Origin: JALOOB01 sp040766655
Lineage (GTDB): Bacteria; Chloroflexota; Anaerolineae; CG2-30-64-16
Length of the DNA stretch: 64,000 bases
NCBI GenBank assembly: GCA_040766655.1
Contig: JAXGQB010000008.1
Location: 124,001 to 188,000 of the forward strand
Direction: 5' to 3'
In this document: positions 42,177-52,200 of the stretch, piece by piece
How the letters are laid out: the number at the start of each line of letters is the position of its first letter
Position numbering within the stretch: the stretch's first letter is position 1
Notes under the pieces: generated by a model
Seen by the model: only the letters and a program-made list of their open reading frames with translations
Told to the model about the DNA's origin: nothing
The model's database searches: none
Made by a program: the position numbers and the translations under genes

Positions 42177-43555
42177 GAAACACGACCCGTCTCCTGGATG
42201 TCCTCGATCGCGCCGAGACCGGGCCGATCGTAGAGGAGCTGCAGTGGGACATGCAGCTGGTGCCCAACGCGGTCATGAGCCTCCTGGCCCAGCACAACAT
42301 CAAGATGCCCGCGGTGGGCGACGCGATCGTGACCACTGACGATGCCCTGGCAGACCGGCTCTTCGACGCTGGGCTGGCCCTCGCGGAGCAGCTCGGCGCG
42401 TACTGCGTCAGCACGAGCCGCCGCATCCAATTCACCCGTGAAGAGATCCGCGCCGCCCTGGCCGTGGCGCCGGTCGAGGTCACGATCGGGGAAGGCAACG
42501 ATCGCGCGACGGAGCGCAAGCGCTGCGTCGAAGATTGCCGTCCGCCCTTCATCAAGGGCGGCGGCGTCGGCACGCCGCTGCCGGAAGACCTGTATCTGGC
42601 GGTCACGCAGTCGTATGCGCAGGAACCGCTGGTCGACGCAGTGATCAACTGCACGCTGAGCCACGTGTACGGCCGCGAGTTGCGCAGCCGGACGCCGTGG
42701 GAGGTGCTGGCCGCGTGGCACGAGGTCGAGATGTCCAAGGCTGCGTGCCAGCGCGCAGGCCGTCCGGGCCTGGCCCTGGGGTGCGTTGAGAACGCCGTCT
42801 CCGAGATCGGCGAGCTGTCGGGCACGTCGCACGGCGGCTTCAGCACGCAGGACTGGCACCACATCGCCATGATCTCGGAGTTCAAGACCGACTACATGGC
42901 GTTGAGCAAGCTGGCGCACCTGGTGCGCACCGGCAGCGTGATCCACGCCTTCTACAACACCATCTACGGCGGCTCCTGCGGCGGCCGCGACGGCATGGCC
43001 CTGGCCATCGTCTCGGGCTGCATCCTGCTGCAGATGCTCTACATGACGAACACCCACTCGGTTTCGCCCGCACACCCCTTCTACGACAACGATACGACGC
43101 CGGAGATCCTGCAGGCCATCAGCCTGGCCCAGCAGTCGCTGGCGCGCAACTCGCGGCTGATGACCGACGTGGTCATCACGCCGGTGGGCGGGCCGGGCAC
43201 GAAGACGCTGCTGTACGAGTGCGCGGCGATGGCGATCATGGCCGCAGCGTCGGGCGCAACCGGGCTGATCGGCCCGCGCTCGGCCGCGGGCGTCAACGTG
43301 GCGCACGTGTCGGGCCTGGAGGCCCGTTTCACCGCGGAGGTGGCGCGCGCGGCGTCGGGCATGTCGCGCGCCGACGCGGACGGTATCGTCCGCCGCCTGG
43401 TTGGGCTGTACCAACCCGACCTGGCGAAGCGCCCGAAGGGGCAGCCGTTCGGCGAGGTCTACGATGTGGTGACGGTCAAGCCGCGGCCCGCGTGGCTTGA
43501 GACGTACGAACAGGTGAAGGGTGAGCTCCGGCAGATGGGACTGCCGCTCGCCTGA
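42173..43555 (+). CDS. MtmB-family corrinoid methyltransferase lacking pyrrolysine (2)
   Basis: A 460-residue second MtmB homologue. It begins MRNTTRLLDVLDRAETGP, close to MtmB, and has TDDALADRLFDAGLALAEQLGAYC and RAGRPGLALG. Gly aligns with the pyrrolysine position, and the reading frame has no internal TAG. It is clearly diverged from the first copy, with an extra FIKGGGVGTP loop. The two pairs probably act on different methyl groups or substrates. The gene is cotranscribed with the corrinoid gene before it. Confidence 0.83.
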   Translation: MRNTTRLLDVLDRAETGPIVEELQWDMQLVPNAVMSLLAQHNIKMPAVGDAIVTTDDALADRLFDAGLALAEQLGAYCVSTSRRIQFTREEIRAALAVAPVEVTIGEGNDRATERKRCVEDCRPPFIKGGGVGTPLPEDLYLAVTQSYAQEPLVDAVINCTLSHVYGRELRSRTPWEVLAAWHEVEMSKAACQRAGRPGLALGCVENAVSEIGELSGTSHGGFSTQDWHHIAMISEFKTDYMALSKLAHLVRTGSVIHAFYNTIYGGSCGGRDGMALAIVSGCILLQMLYMTNTHSVSPAHPFYDNDTTPEILQAISLAQQSLARNSRLMTDVVITPVGGPGTKTLLYECAAMAIMAAASGATGLIGPRSAAGVNVAHVSGLEARFTAEVARAASGMSRADADGIVRRLVGLYQPDLAKRPKGQPFGEVYDVVTVKPRPAWLETYEQVKGELRQMGLPLA

Positions 43556-43587
43556 AGAGACTCCCAACGCTGAAAGAGGAGGAAAAC

Positions 43588-44637
43588 ATGTTCGGTCGAA
43601 TCGCAGTTGTGTTCACCATTCTGGTGCTGGTCCTGACGGGCTGTGCTCCCGCAGCCGCACCCACGCAAGCACCCGCTGCGCCTGCAGCCGCTGAGCCCAC
43701 CGCGGCCCCCGCGGCGCCGGCTGCCGCGGACAAGGGCAGTCTGGCGGTCGTCCTCACCGGGCCCTGGGACGACAACTCCTGGAACGAGGCCGGGTACACC
43801 GCCGCGCAGGAGCTCGGCAAGCAGGGCGTCAGGATCGCCTACTCCGAGAACGTGGCCGATGCGGATGCCGCTCGTGTCATCCGCGAATATGCCGACCAGG
43901 GCTTCCAGATGATCGTGGCGCACTCGTTCAGCTTCGGCGATGCGGCCTTCCAGGTCGCGTCCGAGTTCCCCAACGCTAACTTCGCGTGGGGTGGCGGCAT
44001 CAAGAAGATGGCCAAGAACGTGGCCGACTATGACCAGCCGTTTTACCAGGCGGCCTACCCTGTGGGCGTGATCGCCGGCCACATGAGCAAGACGGGCAAG
44101 TTGGGCGCCATCTACGGCGCCGACATCCCGGTGTGCCACGCTCTGGGCGAGGCCCTGCTGGCCGGCGCCAAGACGGTGAATCCCGACGCGACCCTGATCA
44201 TGACCGCGGTGGGCGACTGGGTGGACGTGGCGAAGGCCAAGGAGGCGGCCCTGGCCCAGGCGGACGCGGGCGTCGACTTCTGGGTCGAGTGCGGCGAGGG
44301 CCCGGCCCTCGGCGCGATCGAGGCTGCCAAAGAGCGCGGAGGCTACGTCACGGGCTACGTCGGTGATATGACAGAAAACGGCCCCGACGTGGTCCTGGTG
44401 AACATCATGTGGGACTTGCTGCCGATGTTCACCAAGATGCTCGACCAGACGCTCGACGGCACGTTCGACAATCCCTGGTACGACTACGGCGTGCCGCAGG
44501 GTGCGCTGAAGATCAAGTACAACGATGCGTTGAAGAGCAAGATCCCGGCCGAGGCGTTGGCTGCGGCCGACAAGGTCTACGGCGAGATCCAGTCCGGCGC
44601 GTTCGTGGTGCCCTTCGTGCCGGAAGCGGCTAAGTAA
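43588..44637 (+). CDS. BMP-family substrate-binding lipoprotein
   Basis: A 349-residue PnrA/BmpA-type binding protein. The lipobox LTGC puts the lipid cysteine at residue 19, followed by a Pro/Ala tether. LTGPWDDNSWNEAGYTAAQELGKQ, VAHSFSFGDAAFQVASEFP and GDMTENGPDVVLVNIMW follow the family. BMP proteins mostly bind purine nucleosides or related bases. It starts 32 bp after the second methyltransferase and precedes a hairpin and the ATPase. This supports uptake of a purine-like compound. Confidence 0.9.
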   Translation: MFGRIAVVFTILVLVLTGCAPAAAPTQAPAAPAAAEPTAAPAAPAAADKGSLAVVLTGPWDDNSWNEAGYTAAQELGKQGVRIAYSENVADADAARVIREYADQGFQMIVAHSFSFGDAAFQVASEFPNANFAWGGGIKKMAKNVADYDQPFYQAAYPVGVIAGHMSKTGKLGAIYGADIPVCHALGEALLAGAKTVNPDATLIMTAVGDWVDVAKAKEAALAQADAGVDFWVECGEGPALGAIEAAKERGGYVTGYVGDMTENGPDVVLVNIMWDLLPMFTKMLDQTLDGTFDNPWYDYGVPQGALKIKYNDALKSKIPAEALAAADKVYGEIQSGAFVVPFVPEAAK

Positions 44638-44648
44638 CAGATGTGTGG

Positions 44649-44682
44649 CGGCGGGCACGGAACGCCAGTTCCGTGCCCGCCG
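44649..44682 (+). promoter_or_regulatory. Stem-loop after the BMP lipoprotein gene
   Basis: Arms 44649-44663 and 44668-44682 (CGGCGGGCACGGAAC and its complement) form a perfect 15-bp stem with a GCCA loop. It lies 12 bp after the stop. As in the sugar importer, it could stabilise the binding-protein mRNA relative to the ATPase and permeases. Confidence 0.7.
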
Positions 44683-44776
44683 GAGGTAGCGCCCGAGGCG
44701 CTGGAGGTTGACGACAGCCCGAGTATCGTCGTCCCTGCCCCGGGAACGAACACGCTCGTGAAGGAGGCACGTCCTC

Positions 44777-46327
44777 TTGGCCGGACCACCCGAACCAATT
44801 GTCCGCATGCGCGGCATCGTCAAACGCTTTCCGGGCGTGACCGCCAATGCCGGGGTCGATTTCGACCTGCTGCCGGGCGAGGTCCATGCACTTCTGGGCG
44901 AGAACGGCGCGGGCAAATCGACCCTGATGAACGTCCTGTACGGGCTCCACGCGGCGGATGAGGGTGAGATCTGGCTGCGGGGCAAGCCCGTCGCGTTTCG
45001 CTCCGCGGCGGACGCCATCAATCACGGCCTGGGGATGGTGCACCAGCACTTCATGCTGGTCAAGCCGTTCACCGTGGCCGAGAATATCGTCCTTGGGCAG
45101 CCCTCGCCGCGCGCCCCCCTCCTCGAAAATCGCCGCGCGGTGGAAAAGCGCCTGGCCGAGCTGTCGCAACGCTACGGCCTGGCCATCGATCCCACCGCGT
45201 GCGTGTGGACCCTTTCGGTGGGCGAACAACAGCGGGTCGAAATCCTCAAGGCGCTCTATCGGGGCGCGGATGTCCTGATCCTGGATGAGCCGACCGCGGT
45301 CCTGACGCCACAGGAGTGGATCGGCCTGTTAGACATCATCAAGCGCCTCGTGGCCGAGGGCAAGTCCATCGTCTTCATCTCCCACAAGCTCGGCGAGGTG
45401 CTGTCCGCGTCCGACAGGGTCACGGTGATGCGCGACGGAAGCGTGGTCGGCACGGTCGCGACGCGCGAGACAGACAAACAGGCCCTGGCGTGCATGATGG
45501 TGGGCCGCGAGGTCGTGCTGGTCGTCGAGAAGGGCCCCAGCCAACCAGGCGAGACGCGTCTCAGCATCAAGCACCTCAGCGCGGAGAGCGACCGCGGGCT
45601 GCCTGCCTTGCGGGACGTCAGCCTGGACGTACGCGCGGGTGAGATCGTCGGTGTGGCCGGCGTGGCCGGCAACGGCCAGACGGAACTGGAGGAGGTCATA
45701 TCGGGGCTTCGGCGCGCCACCGCCGGGGAGATTCGCATCTGCGACCACAGGGTTTCGCTCGGCGGCAGGGGGGAGTTCTGCGGCGTCGGGCTCGCCCATA
45801 TCCCGTCGGACCGCTACGGCATGGGCATGCTGCGTGACTTCTCCGTCGCGGAGAATCTCGTCCTGCAGCGGATCGGCGATGAACCCTTTACGCGCCGCGG
45901 CTGGCTCAACCGCAAGGCGATCCGGCAGAACGGGGGCAGCCTGGTGGCCGATTTCGACGTGCGCACGCCTTCGGTGGAGACGCACGCCGGCAACCTGTCG
46001 GGCGGCAATGCGCAGAAGATGGTGTTGGCGCGGGAGCTCTCCCGGGGGCCCAGAGTGCTGCTGGCCGCCCAGCCGACGCGCGGCCTCGACGTGAGCGCGA
46101 TCGAGTTCGTCCATCGGCGCCTCGTCGAGCAGCGAGACGCGGGCGTGGCGATTCTTCTCATCTCGACGGAACTCGACGAGATCCTCGCGCTGAGCGATCG
46201 TATCGCCGTCATGTACGAAGGGCGCATCATGGGTGTTCTCCCAGCGCAGGGCGTCGACGTGAACGAGATCGGACTGATGATGGCCGGCCAGAAGCGCACG
46301 GCCGGCGCAGTGGGGGAGGCGCCGTGA
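44777..46327 (+). CDS. Nucleoside-type ABC transporter ATPase (two-domain)
   Basis: A 516-residue protein with two ABC domains. The first has Walker A GENGAGKST, signature LSVGEQQRVEI and Walker B LILDEPTAVL. The second has the degenerate GVAGNGQTE and LSGGNAQKMVLARELS. This is the RbsA/NupO layout used by BMP-dependent importers. The TTG start is supported by AAGGAGG nine bases upstream. It overlaps the next permease gene. Confidence 0.92.
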   Translation: MAGPPEPIVRMRGIVKRFPGVTANAGVDFDLLPGEVHALLGENGAGKSTLMNVLYGLHAADEGEIWLRGKPVAFRSAADAINHGLGMVHQHFMLVKPFTVAENIVLGQPSPRAPLLENRRAVEKRLAELSQRYGLAIDPTACVWTLSVGEQQRVEILKALYRGADVLILDEPTAVLTPQEWIGLLDIIKRLVAEGKSIVFISHKLGEVLSASDRVTVMRDGSVVGTVATRETDKQALACMMVGREVVLVVEKGPSQPGETRLSIKHLSAESDRGLPALRDVSLDVRAGEIVGVAGVAGNGQTELEEVISGLRRATAGEIRICDHRVSLGGRGEFCGVGLAHIPSDRYGMGMLRDFSVAENLVLQRIGDEPFTRRGWLNRKAIRQNGGSLVADFDVRTPSVETHAGNLSGGNAQKMVLARELSRGPRVLLAAQPTRGLDVSAIEFVHRRLVEQRDAGVAILLISTELDEILALSDRIAVMYEGRIMGVLPAQGVDVNEIGLMMAGQKRTAGAVGEAP

Positions 46328-47397
46328 CAGCCGCCAACCTGGACGAAAAGCGCGTCCCGGCCTCGCAGCCCCGCAGGTGGCTGATCACCCTCGGCGCGCC
46401 GCTGGCCGGCGTCCTTGCCGGCCTGATCATCGGCGCGCTGCTGATCCTGCTCGCGGGCGCCAATCCCTTCGAAGCCTACGCGACGATGATGCGCGGCGCG
46501 TTCGGCGGCAGGCGCCAGATCGAAGAGACGCTGCTCAAGACCGCGCCTCTCCTGCTGATGGGCCTGGGGCTGACCGCAGCGTTTCGCGCGCGCGTCTGGA
46601 ACATCGGAGGCGAGGGCCAGTATTACATGGGCGCGCTGGCGGGCGGCGTGATCGCGCTCAACTTCGCGGACCAGTGGCCGCGGCCGCTCCTGATCGTGGC
46701 GATGCTGCTGGCGGGCGCGCTCGGTGGCGCACTGTGGGCTGCCGTGGCGGGCCTGTTCAAGATCCGGCGGGGGATCAACGAGATCATCAGCACCCTGATG
46801 CTGAACTACATCGCCATCCTCTTCATGGAGTACGTGGCGCGCGGCCCGCTGCAGGAGCCCGGCGGCTACCTGCCGGAGAGCGCCCAGTTCTCGGCCGCGG
46901 CCCGCCTGCCGACCCTCTTCGGGGGCCGGGTGCACATCGGCGTCATCATTGCGCTGCTCATGATCCCGCTCGTCTATGCGCTCCTCTGGTCCACCCCGCT
47001 GGGATTTCGCCTGCGCGCGGTCGGGTCGCGCGCCAGCGTGGCACGCTACGCGGGCATCAAGGTCGAGCGACTCATCATGTTTGCGCTGATGTTCTCCGGC
47101 GCGCTGGGCGGGCTGGCGGGCATCATGGAGGTGAGTTCGCTGCACACCCGCCTGAAGGGCGGCATCTCGGGGGATTACGGCTTCAGCGGCATCCTGGTCG
47201 CCCTGCTGGGCCGGATGCATCCTGTGGGCGTGGCCGTGGCCGCGGTCTTCTTTGCCGCGCTGACCATCGGGGCGCAGTCGATGCACGTCGTCTACCAGCT
47301 GCCCGTCGCGCTCGCGGGCGCGGTGCAGGCCGTGGTGGTGCTGTGCGTCCTGGCCGCGGATGCGATCGCACACGGCAAGATGAACAGGGGGCAGTGA
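46324..47397 (+). CDS. Nucleoside-type ABC transporter permease (1)
   Basis: A 357-residue permease of the BPD_transp_2 family, with about nine hydrophobic segments. LLLMGLGLTAAFRARVWNIGGEGQYYMGALAGG and RRGINEIISTLMLNYIAI are the conserved regions of NupP/YufP-type proteins. It overlaps the ATPase gene by four bases and the next permease by one. Together with the second permease it forms the channel for the compound bound by the BMP lipoprotein. Confidence 0.92.
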   Translation: MTAANLDEKRVPASQPRRWLITLGAPLAGVLAGLIIGALLILLAGANPFEAYATMMRGAFGGRRQIEETLLKTAPLLLMGLGLTAAFRARVWNIGGEGQYYMGALAGGVIALNFADQWPRPLLIVAMLLAGALGGALWAAVAGLFKIRRGINEIISTLMLNYIAILFMEYVARGPLQEPGGYLPESAQFSAAARLPTLFGGRVHIGVIIALLMIPLVYALLWSTPLGFRLRAVGSRASVARYAGIKVERLIMFALMFSGALGGLAGIMEVSSLHTRLKGGISGDYGFSGILVALLGRMHPVGVAVAAVFFAALTIGAQSMHVVYQLPVALAGAVQAVVVLCVLAADAIAHGKMNRGQ

Positions 47398-48386
47398 TGG
47401 ATTGGAGCCTCGTTCTCAACTGGGCTTTTGTCGTCGCCCTCTTCACTGCCGCCATTCGCCTGGCCGTGCCGGTGCTGCTGGCGACGCTCGGCGAGATCGT
47501 GACCGAGCGCTCGGGCATCCTGAACCTGGGCCTCGACGGCGTGATGGTCGTGGGCGGCGTGGCCGGCTTCCTGGTCGCCTATTACGCGCAGACGGGTCCA
47601 CTGGCGGCCGCGGGTTCGTGGCTGGGCCTGCTGGCGGGTGCGGGCGCGGGCATGCTGATGGGCCTCATCGTCTCATTATTTGCCGTGACCTTACGGGCCG
47701 ACCAGGTGATCACCGGCGTGACGCTGGTCGTGTTCGGGCACGGCATGGCCAACTACATCTACCGGCAGCAGTTCAGCTCGCTCACCGCGCGTACGGCGGG
47801 CTTGCCGCCTTTCGAGGTGCCCCTGCTCAGCCGAATCCCCGTCATCGGCGACATCCTCTTCAAACACGATGCCACGGTCTACATGACGGTCATCCTGGTG
47901 GTCCTGGTCTGGTATTTCCTCGAACATACGACGTGGGGCCTGAGCATCCGCGCGGTGGGCGAGAACCCGGCCGCGGGGGAGACGTCCGGGCTACGGGTGG
48001 CCGCGGTGCGCTATGCCGCCACGCTCATCGGCACCGCGTTGGCCGGCCTTGGCGGCGCGGTGCTCACGGTCGTACAGCTGCGCATGTTCCGTGAGGGCAT
48101 CATGGGTGGCCGCGGGTGGATCGCGGTGGCGCTGGTCATCTTCGCGCGCTGGAAGCCCGGGCTGGCGCTCGTGGGCGCGTTGCTGTTCGGCCTGGCCGAT
48201 GCGGTACAATATCGTATCCAGGCGCTGAGCCAGGTGGGTCGTGGGGCGGGCGCCATTCCGTATGAATTTCTGTTGATGTTGCCATATGTCCTGACCATCC
48301 TGGCCCTGTTGGCCCGCAGCAACCGCCGCGGCCAGGCACAGGCGCCCGAGGTGCTGGGACGTCCGTACGTCAAGGGCGAGATGTAA
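47397..48386 (+). CDS. Nucleoside-type ABC transporter permease (2)
   Basis: A 329-residue NupQ/YufQ-type permease. RLAVPVLLATLGEIVTERSGILNLGLDGVMV is the family signature, and RADQVITGVTLVVFGHGMANYIYRQ lies in the middle. It begins at the ATG that overlaps the previous stop; the longer upstream frame is out of phase with permease 1 and not real. It is followed 34 bp later by the FAD-subunit gene of a molybdenum hydroxylase, suggesting import and oxidation are coupled. Confidence 0.92.
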   Translation: MDWSLVLNWAFVVALFTAAIRLAVPVLLATLGEIVTERSGILNLGLDGVMVVGGVAGFLVAYYAQTGPLAAAGSWLGLLAGAGAGMLMGLIVSLFAVTLRADQVITGVTLVVFGHGMANYIYRQQFSSLTARTAGLPPFEVPLLSRIPVIGDILFKHDATVYMTVILVVLVWYFLEHTTWGLSIRAVGENPAAGETSGLRVAAVRYAATLIGTALAGLGGAVLTVVQLRMFREGIMGGRGWIAVALVIFARWKPGLALVGALLFGLADAVQYRIQALSQVGRGAGAIPYEFLLMLPYVLTILALLARSNRRGQAQAPEVLGRPYVKGEM

Positions 48387-48420
48387 CTCACTGTTGCGTC
48401 GAAACAATGGAGTGAACGAC

Positions 48421-49236
48421 ATGACAAGAATCAACGAGTACCACAGGCCGCCGAACCTGGCCGAGGCGCTGGCCCTGCTGGGGCGCAGCGAGCCGTCCAC
48501 CTATCCGTTGGGCGGCGGCACGCACTTCCGGCGCAGCGGCGCATGGCCGCCGGCCGTGGTCGACCTGGCGGGGCTGGAGCTGTCAGGCGCAGTGCGCGGC
48601 GAGAATGCCTGGTTCATCGGAGCTACCACCACGCTCGAGGAGATCGCTGCGGCTGAGGGCTTGCCGGAAGCGCTCCGGCGCGCGGCGGTGCGGCAGGCCC
48701 CGCGCAACATCCGGCAGAGGGCCACGCTCGGCGGCGCGGTCGCCTCCGGCGATTCCGGCGCGCTGCTCTCGTGCCTGATTGCGTTGGAGGCCCGGCTCAT
48801 GGTAGAGCCCGGCGGGCAACTCATGTCACTGGACATGTATCTGCCCAACCGCACGCAACCCGGCCACCTGATCACGGCCTGTTTCCTGCCCCACGGGCGC
48901 ACGTGTGCCTTTGCTGAGATCAGCCGCACGCTGGCGGATCTGCCGATCCTCGTGGTGGCGATCGGCGCGAGCGTGGTGGACGGGCAGCTGCACGGCACGA
49001 TCGTAGCCGCGGGAGGCGCAGATCAGCCCATCGTGGTGATGCACGAGGTGGCGCGGCTCGTGACGGCCAACCCTGAGCTCCATGCGGCCGAGGTGGCTGC
49101 GGTCACGTCGCAGGCGCCCTGGCTGGATGATGCGCGTGGCAGTGGGGACTATCGGCGCGAGATGACGCCCATTCTGGTGAAGCGAGCAGCAACGGAGTTG
49201 CTCGCCGCAGCCGCGGAGGTGCCTCATGCAGGTTAA
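48421..49236 (+). CDS. Molybdenum hydroxylase FAD-binding subunit
   Basis: A 271-residue CoxM/YgfM-type FAD subunit. YHRPPNLAEALALLGR, YPLGGGTHFRR and RQAPRNIRQRATLGGAVASGDSGALL are the FAD-binding signatures. It passes electrons from the Mo/Fe-S subunit encoded next. The genes overlap by 11 bases. Start chosen at ATG 48421 with GGAGTGA upstream. Relatives accompany xanthine, purine or nicotinate hydroxylases. Confidence 0.88.
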   Translation: MTRINEYHRPPNLAEALALLGRSEPSTYPLGGGTHFRRSGAWPPAVVDLAGLELSGAVRGENAWFIGATTTLEEIAAAEGLPEALRRAAVRQAPRNIRQRATLGGAVASGDSGALLSCLIALEARLMVEPGGQLMSLDMYLPNRTQPGHLITACFLPHGRTCAFAEISRTLADLPILVVAIGASVVDGQLHGTIVAAGGADQPIVVMHEVARLVTANPELHAAEVAAVTSQAPWLDDARGSGDYRREMTPILVKRAATELLAAAAEVPHAG

Positions 49237-52200
49237 TGTTCACGTAAACGGCCATCCGATCGTCCTGGAGGGCGGCGCCGGCGCAACACTGCTCGATGCG
49301 CTGCGCGGCGCCGGCTTCTTCAGCGTCAAGCGCGGCTGCGATCACGGCGAGTGCGGCGCGTGCGCGGTCTTGCTGGACGGCAAGCAGGTGAACTCGTGCC
49401 ACGTGCTGCTGAGCCAGGCCGAAGGGTGCTGCATCCAGACCGCGGAAGGGCTCGGCGAGATCGCGGAGCAAGGTTGGAAGCTCACGGACGGGCTGCATCC
49501 TGTGCAGCAGGCGTTCATCGAGCTTGGCGCAGTGCAGTGCGGCTACTGCACACCGGCCATGCTGCTGGCAACGCAGGAGTTGCTGGAGAAGAAGGGCTAC
49601 GGCGGCCCCGAGCCACAGCCGATCACCGAAGCGGAGGCGCGCGAAGCGCTATCGGGCGTGCTATGTCGCTGCACCGGATACGTCAAGCCTGTGGCGGCGG
49701 TCCTGAAGGCGGCCGCGCGGCTGCGCGGGGATGAACTGCCGGGCCCGGAGGACGGCACGCCCATCGCACTGGACTTCACCCCGGGCGCGCCGCGCACAGA
49801 GGAACTGCCCGGACCGGAGCCTTCGGGCGGCACGCTGACCCGGACGCGCACTGACGCGCCGCCGGTCGTCGTCGTCGCCAGGCCCGCCGGCGGGCTCCAG
49901 GTGGTGGGCAAGTCGGTCCCGAAGCTTGATGCAGCCAAGCTGGCGCTGGGCAAGCCCGCGTTCACCGATGACCTGGAGATGCGCGGCATGCTGATCGGGA
50001 AGATCATGCACAGCCCGGTGGCGCACGCGCGCATCAAGTCCATCGATGCGTCCGCGGCCCGGGCCTTGCCGGGCGTGGCCGCGGTGCTGACGCACAAGGA
50101 CATCCCCCGCGTGGCGCATTGCACCGCGGGACAGACGCACCCCCTGCCGTCGCCTCTCGACACTTTCTCCCTCGATAACAAGGTGCGTTTCGTCGGCGAT
50201 CGCGTCGCGCTGATCGCCGCGGAGACCGAGGAGATCGCGCTGCAGGCGATGCAGCTGATCGAGGTGGAGTACGAGGAACTGCCCGCGATCATCGATCCGC
50301 GCGATGCACTCGCGCCGGGCGCGCCGATCATCCACGACGAGGATGACTTCGTCGATTTTGCGGAGTCTGACCGGATGCGAAACCTGGCCGCGCACATCTT
50401 CGTCGACATCGGCAACGTCGACCAGGGCTTCGCAGAGGCAGACTACATCTTCGAGACGGAGTACATCGTACCGAAGGTGCAGCAGGCCTCGATCGAGCCG
50501 CACGTGGTCATCACCTACTGGGACGAGGACGACCGGCTGGTCGTACGCACGTCCACCCAGGTGCCGTTCCATGCGCGGCGCATCCTGGCGCCCGTGCTCG
50601 GGCTGCCCGTCAAGCGCATCCGGGTGGTGAAGCCGCGCGTCGGCGGCGGGTTCGGGGGCAAGCAGGAGGTGCTGATCGAGGATGCGGCCGGCCATCTCAC
50701 CATCGCGACGGGGCGGCCCGTGCGGATGGAGTACACGCGCGAGGAGGAGTTCGTCGCGGCCCGGTCGCGCCATCCGATGCGTGTGCGCCTGAAGACGGGC
50801 GTCACGGCCGACGGCGTCATCACGGCCAACGAGATGTACGTGCTCTCGGACACGGGCGCGAACGGTTCGCACGCGCTCACCGTGGCCGGCAACACGGGCC
50901 ACAAGTCGATGGCGATGTACGTGGGCGACGGGCCCTACCGCGAGAGCCCCAACATCCGTTTCACCGCGGACGTGGTATACACCAACACCGCACCCTCGGG
51001 TGCGTTCCGGGGTTACGGCGTGCCCCAGGGGTTCTTCCCCGTCGACGTGCAGATGGAGCGCATCGCGCGGGCGCTGGAGCTGGACCCGATGGCCTTCCGA
51101 CTGCGCAACGCAGTGCGCGCCGGGGAGGCCCAGCCTTTCTCCAAGGCGTGGTCCGAGGGCCGCGAGCCCGTGCCCGAGTTCATCCAGACGTGCGCGTTGG
51201 AGGAGTGTGCGACGCGCGGCGCTGCCTTGATGGGCTGGAACGCCAAACGCAACAACCCGGAGTGGCACACTGTGCCGGACCGGCCCAACCTGCGTCGAGG
51301 CATCGGCGGCGCGCTCGCGATGCAGGGCACCGCCATCCCGTTCATCGACATGGGCGGCGCCTCGCTCAAGATGAACGACGACGGTTCGTTCAACTTGTTG
51401 GTCGGTGCGACAGACCTCGGCACCGGCTCCGACACGATCCTGGCCCAGATGGTTGCGGAGACGATCGGCTGCCGCGTGGACGACATCGTGGTATACTCGT
51501 CCGACACCGACTTCACGCCATTCGACGTCGGCGCGTACGCGTCGTCGACCACTTACATCTCGGGTGCGGCCGCGACGCGGGCAGCACAGCAGGTGGCACA
51601 GCAGATCCGGGAGGTGGCTGCGGAGCTTCTCAGCGACGTCCACGGACGCGTCGACGAAGCGGACATCCGGCTGGCCAGCCGCTGTGCCTGGGCGCCCGAT
51701 GGCCGCTGCGTGACGCTTGAGGACATTGCGCTCCAATCGCTGCACCGGTCGAATCAGCGCCAAATCATGGCCGTCGCATCGTTCAACTCGCCCGTGTCGC
51801 CGCCCCCCTTCGCGGCCCAGTTCGCGGAGGTCACGGTCGACACCGAGACGGGTGAAGTGCGCGTCGGGAAGTTCGTCACGGTGATGGATTCGGGCGTGAT
51901 CGTCAATCCGGTAGCCGCAACGGGCCAGATCGAGGGCGCAGTCTCGCAACAGCTGGGCTATGCGTTGTGCGAGGAGATGCCCTACGACGCAACCGGCCAG
52001 CCGCTGATGCGCGACCTGCGGGATTACCACATCTTTGCGGCGGACGAGATGCCGGAGGTGGTGACGGAGTTCGTGCCGACCGTCGAGCCGACCCACCCGT
52101 TCGGCGTGAAGGCGGTGGGCGAGGTGCCGATGGACGGCGTGGGTCCTGCCATCGCGAATGCCATCTACGACGCGGTCGGCGCGTGGATCAACGAGCTGCC

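Noticed and set aside
39318..43555. Pyrrolysine-encoding amber codons in the methyltransferase genes
   Set aside because: Both frames are continuous with sense codons at the expected site; no read-through TAG is needed.
46377..47396. A 669-residue plus-strand frame running into permease 2
   Set aside because: Its first half is out of phase with permease 1 and Arg-rich; permease 2 starts at the ATG at 47397.
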